A stretch of 8,166 nt of DNA. Source: Selenomonas sp. Its GTDB lineage: Bacteria > Bacillota > Negativicutes > Selenomonadales > Selenomonadaceae. A program made the position numbers and the translations under genes. Of the stretch, positions 1 through 5,877 are shown in pieces (positions within the stretch are counted from its first letter, which is position 1; each line of letters starts with the position of its first letter). The notes under the pieces are model-generated. The model was not told the DNA's origin and made no database searches. It saw only the letters and a program-made list of their open reading frames with translations. The stretch is from positions 1 to 8,166 of the forward strand of contig DOYB01000188.1 of assembly GCA_003518745.1 (NCBI GenBank). Reading direction: 5' to 3'.

Positions 1-50
1 TTCCGGGGATTGCGGAAATGATCCATTACCTTTTCACTGTAAAGCGCCAT
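1..50 (-). CDS. nifU: Fe-S cluster scaffold protein NifU/IscU, N-terminal fragment (runs off left edge)
   Basis: Only the first 16 codons and two bases of the next are present. They read MALYSEKVMDHFRNPR, the characteristic opening of the NifU/IscU scaffold family (Y-S-x-K-V-x-D-H-F-x-N-P-R). The family assembles [2Fe-2S] and [4Fe-4S] clusters from iron and from sulfur handed over by a cysteine desulfurase. The start is ATG at 50-48, preceded by an AGGGAGG ribosome binding site about 7 nt upstream. The gene lies 26 nt downstream of the desulfurase gene on the same strand, so the two are almost certainly co-transcribed. The cluster-binding cysteines lie outside the window, so I cannot tell IscU-type from NifU-type or SufU-type beyond this N-terminal match and the desulfurase next door. 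Confidence 0.85.
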   Translation of the reverse strand, partial: MALYSEKVMDHFRNPR

Positions 51-76
51 GGTAAAACCTCCCTATACACAAATTA

Positions 77-1264
77 TTAAAGCAAGCAAAACTCCCGCTT
101 TCCTGCGAGCTTGTCCCGCCACAACGGTGAAATTCCACGGAGGTATGACACAACCTCCGGTACTGCCTTCAGTATATGATCCACATCCTCATTGGAATTC
201 TCCTCCGACAGGGAAAGCCTAAGAGAGCCATGGGCTATCTCATGGGGTCTGCCGATAGCCAGCAGCACATGGCTTGGATCGAGAGACCCCGAGGTACAGG
301 CTGAACCGGAGGAAGCGCATATGCCCTTGTCATCCAAAAGAAGCAAGAGGCTTTCCCCTTCGATCCCCTCAAAGCAAAAGCTCACATTCCCGGGCAGGCG
401 GTTCACGGCATCCCCATTCAATGTACTATGTGGAATCTTACCCAACCCCTCAATTAACCTTGACCGCATCTCAAGCAGCCTTGAGGTGTTACTCTCCAGA
501 TTCGCGCATGCCTCCTCCAAGGCTTCCGCCATTCCCATAATCGCCGGAAGATTCTCTGTGCCTCCGCGCTTGCCTCTTTCCTGAGCTCCACCTTCGATAA
601 CATTCACCAACGGAATCCCCTTCGCCGCATAAAGAACGCCGATGCCCTTAGGCCCGTGAAACTTATGAGCCGAAAGGGAAAGCATATCTATGTTCTGCTC
701 CTTTATGTTGATGGGAATATGCCCGGCGGCTTGAACCGCATCAGTATGGAAGGGCACTTTTTTGGCGCGGCATATCGCGCCGATTTCCTTCACCGGCTGG
801 ATGGAGCCAATCTCATTGTTGGCGAACATCACCGTCACCAAAGCCGTATCATCCCTTATGGCGTTTTCCACCTTTGCGGAATCCACTATACCATTCTCGT
901 CCACATCCAGCAGTTCAACCTCGAAGCCTTCCCTTTCCAGCTTCTTCAAAGTGTGGAGCACCGCATGATGCTCAATCGCTGTTGAGATTATATGCTTATT
1001 GCCGCGCCTGGCGCCGTTTCTGGCAGCCGATATTATAGCCTGATTATCCGCCTCACTGCCCCCCGATGTGAAATATACACCTTCCGGCTCACCGCCCAAG
1101 CAGGCAGCTATCATCTCTCTGGCAGCTTCCAATGCTTCCTTTGCCTTCTGTCCAAATCCATATAAGCTTGAGGGATTCCCCCATGTGTCCTTCATATAGG
1201 CCAGCATGGTTTCCACTGCTCTTTGACTCATTTTCGTGGTGGCCGCGTTGTCTGCGTATACCAT
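77..1264 (-). CDS. nifS: Cysteine desulfurase, NifS/IscS class (PLP-dependent)
   Basis: A complete 395-aa protein, the usual length for NifS/IscS. It converts L-cysteine to alanine and carries the released sulfur as a persulfide for Fe-S cluster assembly in the cytoplasm. The N-terminus YADNAATT, the FTSGGSEADN stretch (65-74), EHHAV (98-102), NNEIGSIQP (149-157) and HTDAVQA (173-179) are class V aminotransferase signatures that build the PLP pocket. The Schiff-base lysine is Lys201 in SAHKFHGPKG. The persulfide cysteine is Cys323 in SSGSACTSG, the long-loop form typical of group I desulfurases rather than SufS. The start ATG at 1264 follows GAGGAGG with good spacing, and a strong promoter lies at 1296-1324. 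The scaffold gene begins 26 nt after the TAA stop. The divergent neighbour is an iscR-like regulator. Whether it serves general Fe-S assembly or a special client cannot be read from the sequence. Confidence 0.96.
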   Translation of the reverse strand: MVYADNAATTKMSQRAVETMLAYMKDTWGNPSSLYGFGQKAKEALEAAREMIAACLGGEPEGVYFTSGGSEADNQAIISAARNGARRGNKHIISTAIEHHAVLHTLKKLEREGFEVELLDVDENGIVDSAKVENAIRDDTALVTVMFANNEIGSIQPVKEIGAICRAKKVPFHTDAVQAAGHIPINIKEQNIDMLSLSAHKFHGPKGIGVLYAAKGIPLVNVIEGGAQERGKRGGTENLPAIMGMAEALEEACANLESNTSRLLEMRSRLIEGLGKIPHSTLNGDAVNRLPGNVSFCFEGIEGESLLLLLDDKGICASSGSACTSGSLDPSHVLLAIGRPHEIAHGSLRLSLSEENSNEDVDHILKAVPEVVSYLRGISPLWRDKLAGKREFCLL

Positions 1265-1295
1265 TGCCCCGCCTCCTCTTTTTTCGATTTACCAT

Positions 1296-1324
1296 ATAAT
1301 ATACCAATAAACCCACCGTGTCAA
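1296..1324 (-). promoter_or_regulatory. Sigma-A-type promoter of the nifS-nifU operon
   Basis: Read on the minus strand, a perfect -35 box TTGACA (1324-1319) is followed by a 17-nt spacer and the -10 box TATTAT (1301-1296). Transcription would start near 1289, giving a short leader of about 25 nt before the nifS ATG. The promoter is back-to-back with the iscR promoter; the two -35 boxes are only 10 nt apart. Confidence 0.8.
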
Positions 1325-1334
1325 TAGGTTATTC

Positions 1335-1363
1335 TTGCCAACTTTTTTTCTTAGTATTATAAT
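1335..1363 (+). promoter_or_regulatory. Sigma-A-type promoter of the iscR-like gene
   Basis: TTGCCA (1335-1340), a 17-nt spacer and a perfect TATAAT (1358-1363) lie upstream of the regulator gene. The expected transcription start is near 1370, leaving about 25 nt of leader with the GGGAGG ribosome binding site at 1382-1387. The -10 box sits inside the inverted repeat 1351-1380, so a protein bound there would block this promoter. Confidence 0.78.
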
Positions 1364-1380
1364 TATTATGATAATACTAA
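1351..1380. promoter_or_regulatory. Perfect inverted repeat over the iscR -10 box, probable IscR/Rrf2 operator
   Basis: TTAGTATTAT (1351-1360) and ATAATACTAA (1371-1380) are exact reverse complements around a 10-nt AT-rich spacer, giving a 30-bp dyad. It covers the -10 box and the expected start site of the iscR-like gene. Rrf2 regulators are dimers that bind dyads of about this size and often repress their own genes, so autorepression is the natural reading. The sequence does not resemble the E. coli IscR type 1 consensus. It is too far from a T-run context to look like a terminator. Confidence 0.65.
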
Positions 1381-1395
1381 CGGGAGGCGATCCAT

Positions 1396-1803
1396 ATGGT
1401 ATCAACGAAAGGCCGGTATGCCCTGAGGCTAATGTTGGATCTGGCTCAACATCCTTCAGATGGATACATTCCTCTGGACGAAATCGCGAACCGCCAAGGA
1501 ATTTCAAAGAAGTATCTCGAAATCATCCTTAAGGTACTTGTACAGCACAAACTGCTGAAGGGGCTCAGGGGCAAGGGCGGAGGCTACAGACTGACCCGCA
1601 GACCCGATGAATATACCGTAGGCGAGATATTGACCCTTACGGAAGGCAATTTAGCAATAGTTTCATGTATTGCTGATAGTGACTATCCCTGTACCAGAAA
1701 AGAAGCCTGCCTCACCTTCCCTATGTGGAGCAAATTTGACCGTATGGTTCATGACTTCTTTTTCAGCATCACACTGGAGGATTTGCTGAAGAAGAAGGGC
1801 TGA
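1396..1803 (+). CDS. iscR: Rrf2-family transcriptional regulator, IscR-like, with three cluster cysteines
   Basis: A 135-aa cytoplasmic DNA-binding regulator, shorter than E. coli IscR (162 aa) because it lacks the C-terminal extension. The N-terminus MVSTKGRYALRLMLDLA, the helix-turn-helix around ISKKYLEIIL (36-45) and the wing GLRGKGGGYRL (56-66) are classic Rrf2/IscR features. Glu42 aligns with Glu43 of E. coli IscR, the residue that helps select between operator types. Cys91, Cys99 and Cys105 form CX7CX5C, comparable to the CX5CX5C [2Fe-2S] site of IscR. The residue matching the fourth ligand, His107 of E. coli, is Phe108 here. The start ATG follows GGGAGG at 1382-1387 with 8-nt spacing. 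Its position opposite nifS and the dyad over its own promoter support a role as Fe-S status sensor of this locus. The targets are inferred. Confidence 0.92.
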   Translation: MVSTKGRYALRLMLDLAQHPSDGYIPLDEIANRQGISKKYLEIILKVLVQHKLLKGLRGKGGGYRLTRRPDEYTVGEILTLTEGNLAIVSCIADSDYPCTRKEACLTFPMWSKFDRMVHDFFFSITLEDLLKKKG

Positions 1804-1831
1804 ATAATGACTCGAATTTAGGTATGTGGGG

Positions 1832-1881
1832 AAATTCAACTTTCGCAACGGCAAACACTGAAAGTGGTTGAAAATTCAACT
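1832..1881 (+). repeat. Short direct and inverted repeats after the iscR-like gene
   Basis: AAATTCAACT occurs twice, at 1832-1841 and 1872-1881. TTCAAC plus TTTC (1835-1844) can pair with GAAA (1860-1863) and GTTGAA (1867-1872) across a 3-nt bulge. GTTGAAAATTCAAC (1867-1880) is itself a short dyad. No U-run follows, so this is not a convincing terminator for iscR. It could be paired binding sites or a weak RNA structure. The function is unknown. Confidence 0.35.
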
Positions 1882-1902
1882 GGCTCCGAGTCTATCTGAT
1901 AT

Positions 1903-1915
1903 TTGACAATGTCAA
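1903..1915. promoter_or_regulatory. Palindrome TTGACA-A-TGTCAA across the -35 box, possible operator
   Basis: A perfect 6+6 bp inverted repeat around one central base begins exactly at the -35 hexamer. A dimeric regulator bound here would compete with RNA polymerase. The first half is the -35 consensus itself, so only the matching TGTCAA half is surprising. No regulator can be named from the sequence. Confidence 0.4.
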
Positions 1916-1931
1916 TTTACAATGATAACAT
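1903..1931 (+). promoter_or_regulatory. Promoter of the chemotaxis receptor gene
   Basis: A perfect -35 box TTGACA (1903-1908), a 17-nt spacer and the -10 box TAACAT (1926-1931) fit a housekeeping sigma-A promoter. Transcription would start near 1938, leaving a leader of about 155 nt before the receptor's ATG at 2092. This differs from the sigma-28/SigD promoters (TAAA and GCCGATAA boxes) often used for motility genes. Confidence 0.68.
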
Positions 1932-1937
1932 ACTGCT

Positions 1938-2091
1938 AAGTGTGAAATATTCGGATTAATTTTTAGGTAATGCCTCTGACTTACAACGGTATTTCGCAAA
2001 CATGAAAAAGGGGGTACGATTACTGAAAACTGAATATTGAGGCATTCACTTACAGGTGCGTTATCTTTCTTTTTTTCAGGAGGAATATGTA
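1938..2091 (+). ncRNA. 5' leader of the chemotaxis receptor gene with two interleaved complementary pairs
   Basis: AATATTC (1946-1952) is complementary to GAATATT (2032-2038), and AATGCCTC (1969-1976) is complementary to GAGGCATT (2039-2046). The order is A, B, A', B', so the two helices can form only as a pseudoknot or as alternatives. The second elements are adjacent, so they would stack. The region ends with a pyrimidine run (2061-2077) and AGGAGG (2078-2083). I find no recognisable conserved core of the cyclic di-GMP riboswitches that often precede chemotaxis genes. A structured regulatory leader is possible but unproven; pairs of 7-8 bp can occur by chance in about 150 nt. Confidence 0.3.
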
Positions 2092-3816
2092 ATGCAATGG
2101 ATCAATGATCTTAAGGTAGCCTATAAGCTCCTTATACTATGCGTGATTGCCGCATTAGGAATGGCAATCATTGGGTATTCAGGCTACTCATCTCTACAGG
2201 AGTCAAAGCGAGATATGGATATCATGTTCAACCAAAACATGAAGTCCCTATACTATGTTGGAAACTGCCGTCATTCGATGCGCTATATGCAGGGCATGAT
2301 GCTTATTGCCACCTCCACCCATGACCAGGAACGCATAAAGAGTGTTTCAGAAAAATACGAGGCCGGCAAGAAAGAGCTTGAAACAAATCTCGAAAATTTC
2401 CGTGAGATTGCCGCCAACAACCAAAACATCATGGCAACCTATGAGGAAGTAAAAAAGGATTGGGACGGCTACAGGGCTGCTTTGGACAAATCAATGAGCC
2501 TGGCCGCCTCGGGACGCAATGAAGAAGGCCGGACCTACTACGATAAGAACGGCGCGAAGCTGGCAACCTCATTGGGAGCCCACTTCGTAAAGCTGTCTGA
2601 TGTTGCCGATAAAGAAGCGGAAGCAATCACCCATAACACGGAGGAAAAAAACGATGCAACCTCCCGTAACATGATGATACAGAGCTTCATTATCCTCATT
2701 GTACTCATCGGCTCCAGTCTTTGGATTACAAAGGCAATCACGGCCCCTCTTTACAATACTATGGACGCATGCGCCAAGCTCAGGGACGGAGATTTCCGTG
2801 ATACAGCTTCAGCGGCAGCAATCACTCGCAGGGATGAGTTTGGTGAACTGTTAAATACTGTAGCATCCATGAGGACTACCATCAACAAGCTCATGCACAC
2901 AACCAGTGACAGTGCGGAACAGCTTGCCTCAGCGGCAGAGGAACTTACCGCGAGCGCCACACAGTCTGCCCAGGCCTCCGATATGGTGGCCAACTCCGTA
3001 ACCAACGCCGCGGGCGCAGTCGTTGAACAGCAGCAGCATGTGGGCGACACAATGGGTTCCGTTGACAACACCGTAGTATCCATTGAAAACCTCAACGAGA
3101 TTGCCCAAAGCGTTTCAAAGGATGCCGCCCTTTCGCAGCAGCATGCGGATTCCGGCGCTTCCGCGGTTGAAACGGCAATAGGAAAGATTATCGGGGTTGA
3201 AAAGATTGTCAATCACTCGGCCACCATGGTGGACAAACTGGGCAAAAGCTCTCAGGAAATCGGCCAGATTGTGGAAACCATTTCCTCCATTGCTGAACAG
3301 ACTAATCTGCTGGCTCTCAATGCCGCCATCGAGGCTGCCCGCGCCGGTGAGCACGGCCGCGGCTTTGCCGTTGTCGCGGATGAGGTCAGGAAGCTGGCTG
3401 AAGAGTCTCAGTCTGCAGCCCAGAAGATAACCGGCCTGATCAGCGGTATCCAGTCGGATACATCGGATGCTGTCAGCTCCATGCAGGAGGGCAGCGCCGC
3501 CGTCAAGGAGGGTACCCGCTCCGTTGAGGAGCTGCGGGAGACCTTCCAGCAGATTCGCAGCGCGTCCGGCGATGTGGCCAATCGTGTAAACGATATGACC
3601 CGCAAGCTTCAGGATGTTTCCTCAGAGGCAGGGAACATCAAGGAGAGATCCAGTCAGATTTCCTCCAACAGCGGCAAGGTTGCCAGCGAAATGGAAACCG
3701 TATCCGCCGCTTCCGAAGAGCAGTCCGCATCCTCCAATGAGATTGCGCATGCCAGCAGTTCCCTCGCAAATCTGGCACAGCAGCTTCAAGTTTCCTTGAA
3801 CAAGTTCAAGTTCTAA
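2092..3816 (+). CDS. Methyl-accepting chemotaxis protein with four-helix-bundle sensor domain
   Basis: A complete 574-aa transmembrane chemoreceptor. TM1 covers about residues 13-31 and TM2 about 196-213. The roughly 160-residue loop between them has the length and helical character of the 4HB_MCP ligand-binding domain. A HAMP linker follows (about 214-266), then the long cytoplasmic coiled coil. Its hairpin tip carries the near-invariant EQTNLLALNAAIEAARAGE from Glu402, continuing into HGRGFAVVADEVRKLAEES, where CheA and CheW bind. The alanine- and glutamate-rich flanks are the usual methylation helices. The protein ends in LNKFKF, without the NWETF-type tether for CheR. The start is ATG 2092, 8 nt after a perfect AGGAGG; an in-frame GTG at 2056 lacks such a site. 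The ligand cannot be inferred. No other chemotaxis gene is nearby, so it is a stand-alone receptor. Confidence 0.95.
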   Translation: MQWINDLKVAYKLLILCVIAALGMAIIGYSGYSSLQESKRDMDIMFNQNMKSLYYVGNCRHSMRYMQGMMLIATSTHDQERIKSVSEKYEAGKKELETNLENFREIAANNQNIMATYEEVKKDWDGYRAALDKSMSLAASGRNEEGRTYYDKNGAKLATSLGAHFVKLSDVADKEAEAITHNTEEKNDATSRNMMIQSFIILIVLIGSSLWITKAITAPLYNTMDACAKLRDGDFRDTASAAAITRRDEFGELLNTVASMRTTINKLMHTTSDSAEQLASAAEELTASATQSAQASDMVANSVTNAAGAVVEQQQHVGDTMGSVDNTVVSIENLNEIAQSVSKDAALSQQHADSGASAVETAIGKIIGVEKIVNHSATMVDKLGKSSQEIGQIVETISSIAEQTNLLALNAAIEAARAGEHGRGFAVVADEVRKLAEESQSAAQKITGLISGIQSDTSDAVSSMQEGSAAVKEGTRSVEELRETFQQIRSASGDVANRVNDMTRKLQDVSSEAGNIKERSSQISSNSGKVASEMETVSAASEEQSASSNEIAHASSSLANLAQQLQVSLNKFKF

Positions 3817-3833
3817 ACTCATTACCTATTTAT

Positions 3834-3878
3834 AAAATCGGCAGCCGCATGAAATACTCTCATGCGGCTGCCGATTTT
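3834..3878. terminator. Strong bidirectional rho-independent terminator
   Basis: AAAATCGGCAGCCGCATG (3834-3851) and its exact reverse complement (3861-3878) form an 18-bp stem with a 9-nt loop. The outer four pairs are A:T, so each strand's transcript ends its stem with UUUU. It lies 17 nt after the chemoreceptor stop and 24 nt beyond the stop of the convergent lipoprotein gene, and serves both. Confidence 0.93.
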
Positions 3879-3902
3879 CATATTGACTTATGCCCATCAC
3901 TA

Positions 3903-4349
3903 TCACCATAGATCCAGGCGTGTGCAGTACCAAAATCCAAACTTGGACTTCTCTTCATACAGGGTAAATTCCTTTGAAAGACTTCTGCCGTCTTTCTCTA
4001 TAAAGAGTTCAAGGGGTACCTCTGCCCTATTGCCCTCAATCCTCGCCTCACCGGCAATTTCAAGGTGGGTGCGGCAGCCTGCCTCATGCATGCTGTCCGC
4101 AAGCTTGAATACCCCCTCCATGACAAGGCTGCCAACCTGATCCGATATGAAGAACCTGGCAACGTCCCTCGCGGTCTCATTGCGGGTAATCCCCGGCGCA
4201 TCGTCCAGCACCAGGTTAACTGCCTTTACCAGCACCTCCGCTGTCTGTTCCGGCCTCCCATAGGATTCAGGCCGTACCGATTCCGTGCCGCATCCCATCA
4301 CGGCACATAAAAAACACAGGGAAAATATGATTCCGACTACTCTCTTCAC
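3903..4349 (-). CDS. Small putative lipoprotein of unknown function
   Basis: A 148-aa protein starting at GTG 4349, preceded by AGGAG with 9-nt spacing. The N-terminus MKRVVGIIFSLCFLCAVMGC is a lipoprotein signal: two basic residues, a hydrophobic core and a lipobox-like VMGC, so Cys20 should be lipid-modified and the protein anchored outside the cytoplasmic membrane. The mature part begins with polar residues, then a helical region (about 35-85), then a likely beta-rich end (HLEIAGEARIEGNRAEVPLEL onwards, with FTLYEE and FGFWYC). That layout recalls small NTF2-like or DUF4878-like lipoproteins, but I cannot assign a family. It is the last gene before the shared terminator. It is separated from the glyoxalase gene by a candidate terminator, so it may have its own promoter, though I see no convincing one. 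Confidence 0.82.
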   Translation of the reverse strand: MKRVVGIIFSLCFLCAVMGCGTESVRPESYGRPEQTAEVLVKAVNLVLDDAPGITRNETARDVARFFISDQVGSLVMEGVFKLADSMHEAGCRTHLEIAGEARIEGNRAEVPLELFIEKDGRSLSKEFTLYEEKSKFGFWYCTRLDLW

Positions 4350-4399
4350 AGATAATCGCTCCTAAAACGCCTGAAAGTCATAGAACTATATACAGACAA

Positions 4400-4452
4400 C
4401 TCCGATTCCTCGAATACACACTCTCGAATAATCAAGGAACCGGAGCTTTTTT
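4400..4452. terminator. Candidate terminator hairpin between glyoxalase-like and lipoprotein genes
   Basis: CTCCGATTCCT (4400-4410) and AGGAACCGGAG (4435-4445) form an 11-bp stem with one non-canonical position and a 24-nt loop. In minus-strand RNA that position is a G-U wobble, so the stem is fully paired there. The downstream minus-strand tail TTGTCTGTATAT is only moderately U-rich. On the plus strand a clean run of six Ts follows (4447-4452). It sits 20-70 nt after the glyoxalase-like stop. The large loop makes it weaker than the 3834-3878 hairpin, so partial read-through into the lipoprotein gene is likely. Confidence 0.5.
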
Positions 4453-4472
4453 ATACACTGACTTACACTATG

Positions 4473-4841
4473 TCATCCCTTATGTTCCGGCAGAACCTCA
4501 AGCCAATATCCATCAGGGTCGACGATAAAATAGATTCCCATGGCCTGATTCTCATAGCATATACACCCCATCTGCTTATGCTTCTCATGGGCAGAATCAT
4601 AATCCTCTGTGGTAAAAGCAAGGTGGAACTCATTATCCCCAAGATTGTAGGGCTCCTTGCGATCCTTCAGCCAGGTCAGCTCCAGCAGATGATGGCTCTT
4701 GTACTGATCACCCAAATAGACAAGCGTGAAAGCTTCATTCTCAATCCGTCGCACTTCCTTGAGCCCCAGTGCTTCCTCATAGAATTCCATGCTGCGCTTC
4801 AGGTCAAGCACATTGATGTTGTTATGGGCAAATCTGAACAT
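4473..4841 (-). CDS. VOC-family protein, glyoxalase I-like
   Basis: A 122-aa single-module vicinal-oxygen-chelate protein, slightly shorter than E. coli glyoxalase I (135 aa). The two beta-alpha-beta-beta-beta halves are visible: FRFAHNNINVLDLKRSMEFY opens the first, and EFHLAFTTEDYDSAHEKHKQ opens the second. The four residues matching the metal ligands of E. coli GlxI are all present: His6, Glu54 (LLELTW), His73 (NEFHLAF) and Glu115 (DPDGYWLEVLPE). It should therefore bind a divalent metal and could isomerise a methylglyoxal-thiol adduct to a lactoyl-thiol in the cytoplasm. Other VOC enzymes and resistance proteins share this frame, so the substrate is inferred. The ATG at 4841 follows AGAAGGAGA. 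The gene lies 33 nt downstream of the membrane-protein gene and 69 nt separate its stop codon from the lipoprotein-like region's hairpin and beyond. Confidence 0.88.
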   Translation of the reverse strand: MFRFAHNNINVLDLKRSMEFYEEALGLKEVRRIENEAFTLVYLGDQYKSHHLLELTWLKDRKEPYNLGDNEFHLAFTTEDYDSAHEKHKQMGCICYENQAMGIYFIVDPDGYWLEVLPEHKG

Positions 4842-4874
4842 GATAGCATCTCCTTCTTATCTTCTCCAAGTCAG

Positions 4875-5312
4875 TCACTTCTTGTTTTTCAAGGCCCTTT
4901 CCATCTCCTTGGAGAATTTGTCGTTACGCGCCTCCGCCTCGGCTGCTTCCTTTTTGTATTTCTCCTTTTCCGCCGGAGTCAATTCAGCGGCAATGGAATC
5001 AGTATCAACAATCACCGAGGCACAAAGTGAACGCCCCACATCTATACCGGCCTGTCGTACAGCAGGATCTGTCTTGATCAAGCTGATACTATCTTCATCA
5101 TCAAACTGCTTTAACTTAAACAACAAGTTTTCCATATTATCGATTACGTACTTGTCCTGTTCCTCGGTGGACATTTTGACATACTGCTTCATCTCTGGCT
5201 CAAGTTTTTCCATTACATTGTTAGACAACTTGACTATTCCGTAGGTGAACACCCCAAGACCTACAACACCGACAGCCACAATGCCGATAACTACCTTCTT
5301 CCATGTTTTCAT
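4875..5312 (-). CDS. Small single-pass membrane protein with charged C-terminal helix, unknown function
   Basis: A 145-aa protein of no family I recognise. After MKTWKK comes a glycine- and valine-rich hydrophobic segment (about 7-27) that lacks a clear signal peptidase site, so it reads as an N-terminal membrane anchor with the rest outside the cytoplasm. Residues about 28-80 are helical and acidic. The last 35 residues (TPAEKEKYKKEAAEAEA onwards) are strongly charged with a coiled-coil look. The ATG at 5312 follows AAGGAGG. That site overlaps the TAA stop of the upstream flavin reductase-like gene (5324-5326), so translation is probably coupled. The pairing suggests a shared transcript, not a proven shared function. 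Confidence 0.82.
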   Translation of the reverse strand: MKTWKKVVIGIVAVGVVGLGVFTYGIVKLSNNVMEKLEPEMKQYVKMSTEEQDKYVIDNMENLLFKLKQFDDEDSISLIKTDPAVRQAGIDVGRSLCASVIVDTDSIAAELTPAEKEKYKKEAAEAEARNDKFSKEMERALKNKK

Positions 5313-5323
5313 GGGAATCCTCC

Positions 5324-5809
5324 TTATGCGATTATGTCAGTGACTTCGGCAATCACCAGATAATGGGCAGGATTTTCCTCTCCATTGTAGAACTGCAAAG
5401 CCAATTCCGGGAAACTGTCCTTATCCAATTGCTGCATGAACAGCTTGCGGCATACAATGGTCTCTTTCGCCTCATCATAGGTGACTCCAGCCGACAATGC
5501 CTTTGGCATCAACCCGGCCTCCTTTGCCTTGTCAATATCACGTCCGGACTTGGAGCCAAACACGCCTAAGGCCTTTTTATACTTATCATCATAGAAGGAA
5601 ACCGTGATTTCATCGTGGCGGCCCATAAACTCGTAGGTATAGCGTACGGGTCTCACCACCAGAAACACCACAGGCTTGTTCCACATGGTACCCATACCGC
5701 CCCAGCTAATGGTCATGCTATTGAAGTCTCCCTCAACACCGGCAGTCAAGAGCGCCCATTCCTTATCGAACTTGGTAAAGGGATGTGTTTGGAAATCCTG
5801 TATATCCAT
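5324..5809 (-). CDS. Flavin reductase-like FMN-binding protein
   Basis: A complete 161-aa protein of the flavin reductase-like / split-barrel FMN-binding superfamily. The signature lies near the N-terminus: FNSMTISWGGMGTMWNKPV (29-47), the usual FMN phosphate and isoalloxazine contact region of this group. VVRPVRYTYEF (52-62) and the TVSFYDD strand (69-75) follow, as in family members. The acidic, hydrophobic C-terminus (AHYLVIAEVTDII) fits the last barrel strand. Such proteins use NAD(P)H to reduce flavin or act as small flavin-dependent oxidoreductases in the cytoplasm; the exact partner is not readable. The ATG at 5809 follows GAGAGAGGAG with 7-nt spacing. It is 68 nt downstream of the SH3b gene, with no convincing promoter between, and overlaps the ribosome binding site of the next gene. 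Confidence 0.88.
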   Translation of the reverse strand: MDIQDFQTHPFTKFDKEWALLTAGVEGDFNSMTISWGGMGTMWNKPVVFLVVRPVRYTYEFMGRHDEITVSFYDDKYKKALGVFGSKSGRDIDKAKEAGLMPKALSAGVTYDEAKETIVCRKLFMQQLDKDSFPELALQFYNGEENPAHYLVIAEVTDIIA

Positions 5810-5877
5810 TAAATTGCTCCTCTCTCAAAATTCAATCCCACACATATTGCCACATCTGCTGACATGGTACTGCCTTA

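Noticed and set aside
1900..1935. Sigma-28 flagellar-type promoter for the chemoreceptor
   Set aside because: AATGATAA resembles part of the -10 box, but no TAAA element is found at the right distance, while a good sigma-A match exists.
2002..2040. Possible 12-residue leader peptide MKKGVRLLKTEY in the chemoreceptor leader
   Set aside because: It has no Shine-Dalgarno sequence before it and no run of a regulatory codon.
2056..2091. GTG at 2056 as start of the chemoreceptor
   Set aside because: It would add 12 residues across the ribosome binding site AGGAGG; ATG 2092 is correctly spaced from that site and opens into the usual receptor N-terminus.
1938..2091. Cyclic di-GMP (GEMM) riboswitch upstream of the chemoreceptor
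   Set aside because: The conserved core sequences of that class are not seen in the leader.
2751..3212. Long minus-strand open frame (153 codons) antisense to the chemoreceptor, and other overlapping frames there
   Set aside because: It lies wholly opposite a clear chemoreceptor domain and is rich in Ser/Ala/Val as expected from the complement of a repetitive Ala-rich coiled coil. It has no ribosome binding site or family resemblance.
4470..5030. Plus-strand open frame of 186 codons across the glyoxalase-like and membrane-protein genes
   Set aside because: It covers two minus-strand genes that have good motifs and ribosome binding sites, and its own protein has no recognisable feature.
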